Positions 7,474 through 15,933 of a DNA stretch of 26,386 bases are shown here, piece after piece. A program made the translations under genes and the position numbers. The DNA is from a virus: IMG/VR virus record IMGVR_UViG_3300046003_005393, positions 1 to 26,386 of that record; one strand, 5' to 3'. The notes under the pieces are model-generated. The model was not told the origin of the DNA and ran no database searches. It saw nothing but the letters and a program-made list of their open reading frames with translations. How positions within the stretch are numbered: the stretch's first letter is position 1; every line of letters begins with the position of its first letter.

Positions 7474-10400
7474 TTAGACGATTTTTATTATTTCGGATTT
7501 TTTAATTGTATTCTTGTTTCCGTTCGAATCAGTGATAGTTAAACTTAAAGAATAGCTACCTTTTTGATTAAACATATACGAGAAGTATTGATTATTATAG
7601 TATATATTCGAGAAGGCTGGGTCCCCTTCTTTCTCAAGAAACCATTCGGATTGAGTCTTTCCGACTATTTTAGAATTGTCATAAGTGAAATTCATTGTAG
7701 TCAGAAGAGGGAATTTATCAGCATATTTAGCGATTCTCAAATTATCCCATGTAGGATTTTTGATTAGAGATCTACCATAGCTAGTAATTTTCATTCCAGA
7801 TGAACAAGTTGCACCGATCGATTGTGGTTCAACGAATGCTTTTGCTACTCCTTGAACTTTAACGTCAGTCATAGAAGTAGGACCAGTTCCACCAGACCAA
7901 CCAGAAGAACCATAGACCATATTATAAATGAAGTCACCGATTACTGGCAATGCTTGAGCAGAAGGACCATTTAACTCATTACATAAACTATGTAAAGTTG
8001 TAGCACCTGTAGTATATGTATATGATGCGATGTTATTTGTAACGTTTCCTGTCAAATAAGATATTGTAAATGAATTTGAAGTTCCGCTGATGTATGGAAT
8101 TTCAAAATGTGTAGGAATATCCCCTAAATAACCAAAATAAACTGTTTCATATGACTTAAAGTCTCCTGTGAATTCATCGGAATATCCGATTCTATGTCTT
8201 CCTGTTTTATCTGGAACTTTAGACGCAGCTTTAATATAAGGCACTAGACTATAATTAGAATCATATTTTTCGTTATAGTAATAGATGAAGTCGGAGAATA
8301 TTGGATTGTCGACTTCATTAATCGTATTGAGTGCTTCGAAAGTAGCTAATGCTCGTAATTTTGTATCATTAGGTGCAGTCCCTAGAGGAAGATTGATTAC
8401 CAATGCGTCCATTTCATAATTTGTTAGAGCAAAATCAGTTCCATCGTGTATGAATACTTTTTGTAAAGATTTAACGAACATCAAATCTCCACCTGTAAAA
8501 CCTACACCAGTGGAAGTGGCACCGGTCCAGCCCGTAGGACCTAAAGTGTAGAATGGCGTGTAAGAAGTTAGAAGATGAGCGTTGTTTGCTCTAGCCATAA
8601 ATATGATTCCGTCTCCTGCAGTCGAACCATTAGGCTCATTGAAAGATTCTATAGACCATTCAGTTATTCTCGTTCCTGTGTTATCCCACCATAAATGATA
8701 AGCATCATCCCATGTTGCGATATCATCGATCAAATCGAAAGTGTATGCATATCTATCAACCAATGGGTTATCTATCGGATTTATCATTGTTTGATAGAAT
8801 TCAATAGAATCTAAAGAATTGCCTGTAATTTCAGCCATCTCTATTGCTTCATTAGGGTGAAGTGGTAATTCCCAAGTGGATGTATATTCATCCCAAGTCA
8901 TCAATTCTGGAGGAGTACCTAAAGGAGGATTTGGAACTAGATAGTTTCTTTGAACCTCATATTTAGGAGTGTTTATTGCATATTCTAGTTCTCTCTTCGT
9001 ATACCATCCAATAAAGTCACCTTCAGCCATTTTAACCTCAATTATATCTTCATCTATTAAGAAAGATTGAGTATTGTACAAGTCCCATAAACGGAGTTCT
9101 ACGTTATATTTTCCGACATAAGGAAGATACAATCCTAGTTCGTTAATTTCTGGAATCGGTCTTTGTCCTGTGTCATATCTATATGCAGGAGTTTCATCTG
9201 CATCTTTCCATACAATCCATTGCATTTCTACGTGATTATAGAAACCTAAATTTTCCCATGTGTATGTGAATTGATTTGGATAATTAGACGGAAATGAAGC
9301 AACTGGAACTTGAACAGGATTACTAAAAGTTGTCCAACCTGCTGATCCACCGGCAATCGTAAATGAATTCGCAAATTGAGAATAGAGGGTAGAAAAAGTT
9401 GTACCTACCGCATCTATTTGATTGTACGTTGCATTAGCGTTATCCCACGTGATGTCAAATGTCTTGTTTTTAAGTACTATTGGATAACCAATTGGGATGT
9501 CAGGAGCATCATTCAGATTACTCACTTCGACATTAAAGTTATTGAAATACCCAACGAATGCTTCTGTGAAGAAACTCAAAGGAGCACCATCTAACCAAAA
9601 TCCACCTGGATTTGGATCTATGTCGTAGATCGTTTGGTTGCTAGGATATATCAAAGTAGGAGCAAATGGAGCAGTTGAAGTGGAAGTAAAAACGAAATTT
9701 ATGTTATCTACTAACAGTCCAGAGCTTTTTTCTACAATCCTAACAGTATTATTATTTGATTCGACGTAAGCAGTGTATCGATCATAAACGTAAGTATATC
9801 CAGAATTTCCAGTTGCAGGATCGTACACATATGAACCAGAAGGATCGTTTATCATACTAACAATCTGATCACATATTTGTCTAATCGTCCAATCTGTTCT
9901 AGTTTCATCTAATTGCCAATCATACGTGATTGTAGCATGAGTTGTTGGTGGTAAAGGTGAGGATTGAACGAAACTTATATCCAATTGTACTTTCTGTCCT
10001 CTACCTACATAAATATCACTATCTATCAATCCTTGATAAACTCTATAAGCAGTAAAACTAGAAGGACCCATATCAGGTCCAATCTTAGCCCCAAATTGTA
10101 ATAGAGGGCGAAGATCTTTTAGATATCCAGATTTGCTAGGGTAAACTTCATACGAAGGTTTTATTCCTAATGAGATAGCATCTATACGATTTTGTGAAAC
10201 TACCGAATTAATTTTGTATGTTGCAAAGAAAACAGCTTCTCCTATAATATCAACAATTTTAGCATTAAGTGGAAGATAGTATTGAATTAATTTTCTCTTA
10301 AGAGCGAATAGTTTAATTAGAACTTCTTCAGGTGTAAATGTAAAAACTTCTTGTGTGATAGGTGTTCCACTCGTATCAAATTGATCAGTGACTACGTTTA

Positions 10401-11331
10401 TATCGTAGAATAAACCAAACATGTTCGTCTTCTTATAGATTTTACTCGGTATAAGTTTTGATATTTGAGGATCCGGTGTAGTAGAGAAGATGTCAATAAT
10501 ATCGGTTTGACGATATTTTCCAAAATTCGGTGAAGCTTGATCGACGTTCTTCCAATATTCTTTCATATACACATTCTGATATCCGTAGAATTTTAGAACA
10601 TTAATAAGTGCTTTGTAAGATCCCATATAAGGGAAAATATTAGAATACTCTAAAAGTAATTCTTTTCGTTTTCTATTGATAAGTGTCCAATCTGGATTTT
10701 CTTCTTTAACATCAGATGCATCAAAAATTATAGAATCCGAAGGCAAAATATCATTACCCATTGACATTAATAGAGCTCTTAGTCTTTCGTCTTCCGTTTC
10801 ACCTTCACCGTAGAATGTTATTTCTGCTATAATTTGTGAATCTTCGTTTTCTATATATAGAATTGATTTATATGAGTCTTCTCCGGTAGGACCGAACGAA
10901 ACATTAATCTGTAATGATGAATGATTAATTACGGAACTTTCCTTGATATTCGGAAAAGTGAATGTAGGACCAGCTACTGTTTGTGTTAAGTCAACATCAA
11001 TATTAAATTCCTGTTCATAGAAAATAGTAAGATCCGTTGATGATACATCGAATAGTGCTATCTGAGGAATAGGATTTACAATATCAAAATAAGCTTTAAA
11101 TTTAGGAGAAGTTAAAGATAGATTATTTGAATGTGGATATGCAAAAGTTTTTTGCTGTTGAGTCGTATCGAATATCTCTTCTAATATGTAGATTTGCTCA
11201 GTTTCAAATAGTCCTTCAGAGACAGTTTGCATGTCAATACGACCAATCCACTTGTCGTTAGATTCGTCGTAATTGAAATTACAGTATTCTCCTCGTTTAT
11301 TGAAGAATCTTAAGTATTGATAGTTATTCAT
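7474..11331 (-). CDS. Baseplate wedge protein, gp7/gpI-like core with Ig/PKD-like extensions, 1285 aa
   Basis: This 1285-residue protein has an N-terminal core of about 380 residues. At 219-262 is a gpI-like segment (NRKRKELLLEYSNIFPY, then GSYKALINVLKFYGY and KEYW), matching the GT-x-x-AL-x-x-x-L-x-x-x-G pattern of P2 tail protein I and of wedge proteins that bridge gp6-type dimers. A second helical segment at 331-371 (FTPEEVLIKLFALKRKLIQY) supports this. Long beta-rich regions follow, including a PKD/Ig-like stretch around residues 680-780 (GKYNVELRLWD) and another in the last 75 residues (KGSYSLSLTITDSNGN). It follows gp25- and gp6-like genes and a small gene with a TAATG overlap, the order expected for gp7. 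The size is near T4 gp7 (about 1030 aa) plus extensions. The gp7/gpI call is inferred from local motif and gene order. Confidence 0.72.
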   Translation of the reverse strand: MNNYQYLRFFNKRGEYCNFNYDESNDKWIGRIDMQTVSEGLFETEQIYILEEIFDTTQQQKTFAYPHSNNLSLTSPKFKAYFDIVNPIPQIALFDVSSTDLTIFYEQEFNIDVDLTQTVAGPTFTFPNIKESSVINHSSLQINVSFGPTGEDSYKSILYIENEDSQIIAEITFYGEGETEDERLRALLMSMGNDILPSDSIIFDASDVKEENPDWTLINRKRKELLLEYSNIFPYMGSYKALINVLKFYGYQNVYMKEYWKNVDQASPNFGKYRQTDIIDIFSTTPDPQISKLIPSKIYKKTNMFGLFYDINVVTDQFDTSGTPITQEVFTFTPEEVLIKLFALKRKLIQYYLPLNAKIVDIIGEAVFFATYKINSVVSQNRIDAISLGIKPSYEVYPSKSGYLKDLRPLLQFGAKIGPDMGPSSFTAYRVYQGLIDSDIYVGRGQKVQLDISFVQSSPLPPTTHATITYDWQLDETRTDWTIRQICDQIVSMINDPSGSYVYDPATGNSGYTYVYDRYTAYVESNNNTVRIVEKSSGLLVDNINFVFTSTSTAPFAPTLIYPSNQTIYDIDPNPGGFWLDGAPLSFFTEAFVGYFNNFNVEVSNLNDAPDIPIGYPIVLKNKTFDITWDNANATYNQIDAVGTTFSTLYSQFANSFTIAGGSAGWTTFSNPVQVPVASFPSNYPNQFTYTWENLGFYNHVEMQWIVWKDADETPAYRYDTGQRPIPEINELGLYLPYVGKYNVELRLWDLYNTQSFLIDEDIIEVKMAEGDFIGWYTKRELEYAINTPKYEVQRNYLVPNPPLGTPPELMTWDEYTSTWELPLHPNEAIEMAEITGNSLDSIEFYQTMINPIDNPLVDRYAYTFDLIDDIATWDDAYHLWWDNTGTRITEWSIESFNEPNGSTAGDGIIFMARANNAHLLTSYTPFYTLGPTGWTGATSTGVGFTGGDLMFVKSLQKVFIHDGTDFALTNYEMDALVINLPLGTAPNDTKLRALATFEALNTINEVDNPIFSDFIYYYNEKYDSNYSLVPYIKAASKVPDKTGRHRIGYSDEFTGDFKSYETVYFGYLGDIPTHFEIPYISGTSNSFTISYLTGNVTNNIASYTYTTGATTLHSLCNELNGPSAQALPVIGDFIYNMVYGSSGWSGGTGPTSMTDVKVQGVAKAFVEPQSIGATCSSGMKITSYGRSLIKNPTWDNLRIAKYADKFPLLTTMNFTYDNSKIVGKTQSEWFLEKEGDPAFSNIYYNNQYFSYMFNQKGSYSLSLTITDSNGNKNTIKKSEIIKIV

Positions 11332-11579
11332 TATTGATTATATCTTCTATCGTTTTTATCGATCGTGTAATTGTAGAAAAATTGAATTTTCTTAACTGTA
11401 TCCAGAAGTTCAATGAACATCGGATCAATCATTTTTAGGAATGTAGACAATCTAGGGTTACCGTACATTGATGGAGATAACCATTTGTCTATAAGACCGT
11501 TAGTAGCATAATCAAAACCCATCGAGATTCTCTTTTCCGAGCTTTGAAGCATTTTGTTATATATCGAGTCTTTATACAT
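11331..11579 (-). CDS. Small protein between gp6-like and gp7/gpI-like genes, 82 aa
   Basis: This short gene of 82 codons is joined to both neighbours by TAATG overlaps, one at its start (with the gp6-like gene) and one at its stop (with the 1285-aa gene). That tight coupling is the best evidence that it is real. The product is mostly helical and fairly basic at the start (MYKDSIYNKMLQSSEKR), with a central hydrophobic helix (FLKMIDPMFIELLDTVKKI) and a polar, Tyr-containing end. It is too short for known wedge proteins. It may be a small wedge component, or the split-off N-terminal piece of the adjacent protein. No family is recognised. Confidence 0.75.
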   Translation of the reverse strand: MYKDSIYNKMLQSSEKRISMGFDYATNGLIDKWLSPSMYGNPRLSTFLKMIDPMFIELLDTVKKIQFFYNYTIDKNDRRYNQ

Positions 11580-13342
11580 TACTTAAGGGATTCTTTATTT
11601 GAGTTCATTATCTTAACCGAAAGAGTTTCACGGATAACATCTTTAATGACTAGATTAACAGAACAGTATTGATTCAAGTTAATTCCGTCTTCGTAATAAT
11701 TTCCAAATCTATCATAGAATCCACCACGGATAACAGGCATTTCATTCAATCCAATTTGAATATCTCCAAAATCGTCAAGACCTAAATTTGGATCGTCACC
11801 TGGAGTTAGATTAATTTGATTCTGTGTAACCACAGTTATTCCTCTAACTCTATCGATAGTGTTAACGTTTTGTATGTAGAATCCATCGATGATAGCTCTT
11901 TCATTTTTCTCAGAAACGAAAGATATGTTAACCGAGTCAACTCCTTTAATACCTTCGATCATTGCAATGATATCAGATTTTGGAATTTTATCTCTTCTAT
12001 TAACTTTCAATAAATATTCTGAAACCTTATTGATGATTTCGTTTTTCAATGTAGGTTGATCGATAGTATCATAAATTCTCAAATAGATGTTAAGAGCATA
12101 TTTAGTTAATATTGGATCGATAACTTGTAATTCTGTAGATATGATTTGTTTTCCACTCATATCAATAAAGTCGATTAAAGCATTTTTCTCTTCTTCATCC
12201 AAATAGAAATTAGTCAGTGGTGTTGTGTAATAATCTGTGTTCTGAGACAATCTTCTAGAAATATCTGGAATCAAGAACAGATAAACGACATTATCATCTG
12301 CAATATAATCATCATCACGTGTAGTATAAGCATTAACATATGAGTAATTGAATCTAGATAAGAAATTGATATAATTGTCAGGGTTTGCTAGTACATATGA
12401 TCTACTAGTTTTAGGTGCAATAAGTTTAGTCAATTCAGGTGATTCACCGTCAGCTCCAAGAAGAACAGATTTTTCGATATATATGTCGAAAACGTTATTT
12501 AAGTCAACCTCTTCACCAGTATTTGCGAATCCGGATTCAAGGAATTTGAATTCGATTGAAGATGATTTCGAGAATATATTTCCTTGGAATCCGTCAGACT
12601 TAACGTATGTTACCGATATTGCAGCTCCTAGTGGAGGAATAACTCCATAATCTTCGTTTCCAAAGTATAAGTCGATTCCACCAGAAATTCCAGTCTTAAC
12701 CATACAAAGCTTTTGTCCTTTAGGCATATCATAAAGTGAATCAACTACTTCATAATTTTCTCCATTAACAGTAACATAAACCATTTCATTTTCGATAGAT
12801 CCTTTAGACATCAAAGTGAATGATTGTAGCTCTTTTCCTGTACCAGTAACAACTTGAGTTTCTAACTCTCCTTGTACGATTTTAATCGGAAAAACGTCTT
12901 TACTTTTTAAGTCAATTCTTAAACTTCCGTTATAGTTTCCTAATTGAACGAAATATTTTTTGTTATTGTTAGTACATGAGATTTTAGTTTGATCTAAAAG
13001 AAGTAAGTATGTAGCATTAATTGGAAGATCTGCTCCAGCTTTTATCTTTAAGTTCAATGTACCTTGTGCAGAAAGAGCTCTAGTAGGATTGTGACCTGTT
13101 AGTCTAGCCCATCCATAGATAGATCTTTGTTTTGTAGCCGTGTAGATGTTTAATTCTACTAATGAATCTTCAATATAGAAGAACATCATCTGAGCAAACT
13201 CTTGAATAACTGCAAGAATTTGTCCGTAAGGAGATGACTTCGCAAATACTGAATATGATTGCGAATATGTGTCAATCAACCAATCTCTAACCGCTACTTG
13301 GATTTGATTAAACGATATTTTACTTGGGTCTAGAAATTTCAT
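11579..13342 (-). CDS. Baseplate wedge protein gp6/gpJ-like
   Basis: The 587-residue product has the layout of the gp6/Mu gp47/P2 gpJ baseplate family, which forms the iris-like ring joining wedges around the hub. The helical N-terminus (residues 1-80) includes QVAVRDWLIDTY and a segment on assembling next to the inner ring. Residues 227-256 carry the family core FGNEDYGVIPPLGAAISVTY followed by GFQGNI. Residues 300-340 (SPELTKLIAPKTSRS, then DNYINFLSRF) match the conserved central helix pair. Residues 405-475 (DPILTKYALNIYLRI, QPTLKNEIINKVSEYL, IEGIKGVDSVNIS) form the typical C-terminal alpha/beta domain. It directly follows gp25, as in many contractile tails. The family call is strong. Confidence 0.9.
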   Translation of the reverse strand: MKFLDPSKISFNQIQVAVRDWLIDTYSQSYSVFAKSSPYGQILAVIQEFAQMMFFYIEDSLVELNIYTATKQRSIYGWARLTGHNPTRALSAQGTLNLKIKAGADLPINATYLLLLDQTKISCTNNNKKYFVQLGNYNGSLRIDLKSKDVFPIKIVQGELETQVVTGTGKELQSFTLMSKGSIENEMVYVTVNGENYEVVDSLYDMPKGQKLCMVKTGISGGIDLYFGNEDYGVIPPLGAAISVTYVKSDGFQGNIFSKSSSIEFKFLESGFANTGEEVDLNNVFDIYIEKSVLLGADGESPELTKLIAPKTSRSYVLANPDNYINFLSRFNYSYVNAYTTRDDDYIADDNVVYLFLIPDISRRLSQNTDYYTTPLTNFYLDEEEKNALIDFIDMSGKQIISTELQVIDPILTKYALNIYLRIYDTIDQPTLKNEIINKVSEYLLKVNRRDKIPKSDIIAMIEGIKGVDSVNISFVSEKNERAIIDGFYIQNVNTIDRVRGITVVTQNQINLTPGDDPNLGLDDFGDIQIGLNEMPVIRGGFYDRFGNYYEDGINLNQYCSVNLVIKDVIRETLSVKIMNSNKESLK

Positions 13343-13356
13343 TTTTAGATTTACTT

Positions 13357-13728
13357 TTATGGTGCTACTGCGTAACCAGCAACTTTTGTTCCGTCGATTA
13401 AGATATCAACGATTATCGTATCCCATACTTCACCTTTCAAGAAACTAACTTGAATATCGTAAGGAATACTTCCGAATTCGTCAAAGTTAACATACTTGAT
13501 TACTTGATTTATGATATCTTGCTTAATTACACCAGCACCTGTAGTGGTAGTCCATAGATAAGAATCTAAAGACACTCCGAAGTCAGGATCTCCAAGAAGA
13601 GAACCTTTAGGTGTTGTGAGAATCATTTCTAACTGTTGCAAGAAATTCTCCAAGGAATCAATTACCTCTATCTCCGTTGGATCGTAATAAGGATATGATT
13701 GTAACTTGAAATATATGTCGATTGCCAT
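13357..13728 (-). CDS. Baseplate wedge protein gp25-like (GPW/gp25 family)
   Basis: At 123 residues this has the usual length for gp25/gpW proteins, the small wedge component that contacts the first sheath ring and the gp6 iris. The signature is the helix NFLQQLEMILTTPKGSLLGD followed by DPDFGVSLDSYLW (residues 28-59), which corresponds to the family's I-L-t-x-x-G-E-R-x-x-x-P-x-F-G motif. Here GSLL replaces the usual GER, a divergence also seen in other distant members. A beta-rich C-terminus (SIPYDIQVSFLKGE) completes the fold. It lies immediately upstream of the gp6-like gene. The leader GAATAAATAATAA is five bases before the ATG, with no Shine-Dalgarno sequence. Confidence 0.9.
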   Translation of the reverse strand: MAIDIYFKLQSYPYYDPTEIEVIDSLENFLQQLEMILTTPKGSLLGDPDFGVSLDSYLWTTTTGAGVIKQDIINQVIKYVNFDEFGSIPYDIQVSFLKGEVWDTIIVDILIDGTKVAGYAVAP

Positions 13729-13750
13729 GGTCTTTATTATTTATTCGGAA

Positions 13751-14536
13751 TTAAGATCCTCCAGATGTAAAGAAGAAGTCCATTCCTTCGTCTGCTTTAA
13801 TCTCTTCTTCAATTTTTTGTACTTCGTCTTGACCTTCAGAACGAATCAAATCGTAATTGATTTGAATGTTTCCTGGCAAATTAAAATTGAATGTACCTAA
13901 AATACGAGAAAGCTGAATTTTACATTTAGCTACTACGTATCTGTAGAATACTTCATCGTTCATTAAATGTTCTAGTGGAACTTTAACATAACACATTGCA
14001 ACGCAATCTCTATCTGGAGTTTCACCTGCAATAAATAGTCTATGTGAGTTACGATTATAATTGAAACTTACGGTATGATTGATTACATGAGATGCAACAT
14101 CTAACCAATAAAGATTTAAAACGTAGTACATTAAGTTTTCTGTACCTTGACCAATAGAAACTGAGTCAGATAAGAATAAACGTTCAATACCAAAATCGGC
14201 AGTACCGTCAAATGACATTGATCTAGCAAAGTCTTCTTTAAGTTTCTTTAAACCCCAAATCGAAAATACACAGTCTGGCATAGTTACCGTTCTGTCTCTT
14301 TTAAATTGATCAGTTTTGAAAAAATTCGTAGAGATGAAATAATATCTTTCTTCTACTGCATCTTCATATTTCTTATAGAACCAATCCGCTGAATACTTGA
14401 TGATACGTTGAATCTCTGATACAGGAACTGTGAAAGGCAATGCACAAGCAACGCTCAATTCTTGTTGAATTGTAGCGATAAATTCGTCTTGTGTCATTCC
14501 TAATCCGCCTGGTGTGCAATTATCAATTGTTGGCAT
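13751..14536 (-). CDS. Virion structural protein (neck- or baseplate-type), 261 aa
   Basis: The 261-residue protein starts MPTIDNCTPGGLGMTQDEF and has an N-terminal helical region (residues 15-70, EIQRIIKYSADWFYKKYEDA, then EERYYFIS), a beta-rich middle, and a C-terminal pattern RYVVAKCKIQLSRILGTFNF followed by LPGNIQINYD and acidic QDEVQKIEEEIK. The last pattern resembles neck/connector-type proteins of myoviruses, in which a helix packs before a Gly/Pro-containing loop and an acidic helix. Its position next to gp25 and gp6 could equally indicate a baseplate role. The start overlaps the stop of the 453-aa gene as TAATG, indicating coupling. It contains six Cys, a fairly high number for a cytoplasmically assembled virion protein. 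The gene is certain, the function uncertain. Confidence 0.8.
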   Translation of the reverse strand: MPTIDNCTPGGLGMTQDEFIATIQQELSVACALPFTVPVSEIQRIIKYSADWFYKKYEDAVEERYYFISTNFFKTDQFKRDRTVTMPDCVFSIWGLKKLKEDFARSMSFDGTADFGIERLFLSDSVSIGQGTENLMYYVLNLYWLDVASHVINHTVSFNYNRNSHRLFIAGETPDRDCVAMCYVKVPLEHLMNDEVFYRYVVAKCKIQLSRILGTFNFNLPGNIQINYDLIRSEGQDEVQKIEEEIKADEGMDFFFTSGGS

Positions 14537-15897
14537 TATAGTTGATTAAATTTTTTTGTCGGTATGATGATCTGATCACCTGCAACAACATAACCAGTTT
14601 TAAGTGGCTGGTATTGTATAACCGTTGTTTCCGGGGAGATGTCAGCAAATAAACCAACCTTTCCTTTTTTGAAGATTCCACCTTCCATTTTACCGTTTAG
14701 AACTCCACCAATACCGTCAATTTCTGAATTGATTATTTCAGTTGTTCTATTAGCAAAAGAATCATAAAGATTACATCTTTTTGCTTGTGTATGTAAGAAT
14801 AAGTTGCATTGATTTAATATTGCATCTTGAATCTCACAATCAAAAAAGTCACATTTAGTAAATGTTCCGTAAAGGATTTTACATTTGATGAATTCGACAC
14901 CAGCTATATTTCTACATGAGACATCAGCTTCTTTGATTTGGAATACTGACAATGTTGTGTCATAATTCAATTCAAATCCACCTTTAATTGTCATATTCGA
15001 TACTATATCATAAATACGATCTCTTAAAATGCTATAATAAGATTCGAGAACTTTTGGTGCATTAACCAAATCTATCGTAAATTCTATCTTAGGGAAATTC
15101 TGTTTGAATACTGCATAGTCATAATAAGCATCTCGAATTTTCTTTCTAGTTAAGACAGCTTTTTCGAATGTGATTAAATTGTCTTTTGAGAATCCTCGAT
15201 TAATTGTACAATCCCAAGCAGTTACACAAAATTGATTAAGTATTGATAGGATGTCTTCTACTTTTTTATCATAACCAGCTCCACCGATATATTGCATTCT
15301 CAAATAACCTTCATTAAGAGTTTCAAAATTGATACCACTATTTTTTGTAGTTGGCATCGAATAAACTCTAGGGTCTACGGATTCATTCTCTTTAGGAATG
15401 AATTTCTGAGTAGGCTCAAACTGAAGGATTGTTTGTGAATTGAATGAATCTTTTCGAGTAGGGAATGCTTTGTAAACTTTCTGTTCGTCAAATTCTAGAA
15501 TGAATCTTAATTTGTCAATGTTGTCTATCTTAGTAGAAGTGTTAAAAAGTGTGCCTTTAAAAGGACCTTTCTGTTCATCTAAAAATTTCAAATCCAGGAA
15601 AAAATTATCATTTCTGCTAGTTGTTCCATTTCTCTCAATCCATTTACATAGATTGATAATGACTAATCTTGCGTCTCTATATAACATAAAAGGAGTCTCC
15701 AAATGGTAGATTCCGTCTTCTGTTCTTTTTAGCTGGAAATTATATGATGATGGCTCAGAAACTGAAACTTTAGTCTTCAATTCTTTGCTCAATTCGGAAA
15801 CTGCCGACCTTGGATTCTTATCTGATTCAAAATCGGCAGTTAAACGAATAAGTGATTTCTCGAATAAAGTTGATAGAGTGTGTGAGTTGAAATTCAT
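14536..15897 (-). CDS. Amidoligase-like protein with C-terminal pentapeptide-repeat solenoid
   Basis: Residues about 1-310 of this 453-aa protein have features I associate with phage proteins labelled putative amidoligase: a helix ending in WIERNGTTSRNDN (86-98), NIDKLRFILEFDEQKVYKAF (126-145), INFETLNEGYLRM (189-201) and QYIGGAGYDKK (202-212). The His residues usual in the Gly-x-His-x-His-type strand are absent here (NFFLDLKF instead), so any enzyme activity is doubtful. Residues about 324-370 form a clear pentapeptide-repeat solenoid, with a hydrophobic residue at 326, 331, 336, 341, 346, 351, 356, 361 and 366 and small Cys/Ala/Gly residues two positions before most of them. Glycine-rich turns follow to about 415. 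The amidoligase relation rests on memory without a search and is tentative; the repeat is seen directly. It sits between S1 and a structural gene, suggesting a virion or assembly role. Confidence 0.78.
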   Translation of the reverse strand: MNFNSHTLSTLFEKSLIRLTADFESDKNPRSAVSELSKELKTKVSVSEPSSYNFQLKRTEDGIYHLETPFMLYRDARLVIINLCKWIERNGTTSRNDNFFLDLKFLDEQKGPFKGTLFNTSTKIDNIDKLRFILEFDEQKVYKAFPTRKDSFNSQTILQFEPTQKFIPKENESVDPRVYSMPTTKNSGINFETLNEGYLRMQYIGGAGYDKKVEDILSILNQFCVTAWDCTINRGFSKDNLITFEKAVLTRKKIRDAYYDYAVFKQNFPKIEFTIDLVNAPKVLESYYSILRDRIYDIVSNMTIKGGFELNYDTTLSVFQIKEADVSCRNIAGVEFIKCKILYGTFTKCDFFDCEIQDAILNQCNLFLHTQAKRCNLYDSFANRTTEIINSEIDGIGGVLNGKMEGGIFKKGKVGLFADISPETTVIQYQPLKTGYVVAGDQIIIPTKKFNQL

Positions 15898-15933
15898 TTA
15901 TACCTTCTTCTTTACTTTATATATTCAAGAAGA
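15898..15933 (-). promoter_or_regulatory. 36-base leader with the window's best Shine-Dalgarno-like sequence and a possible occluding hairpin
   Basis: Upstream of the ATG at 15897 the minus strand reads AAGAAGG five bases before the start (purine-rich, 15909-15903), one mismatch from AGGAGG in its AGAAGG part. TCTTCTT at 15933-15927, directly after the S1 stop codon, is complementary to AAGAAGA at 15912-15906, giving a possible 7-bp stem with a 14-base loop. The stem would cover the ribosome-binding region. It contains only A-T and G-C pairs with few G-C, so stability is modest and chance is possible. Confidence 0.3.
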
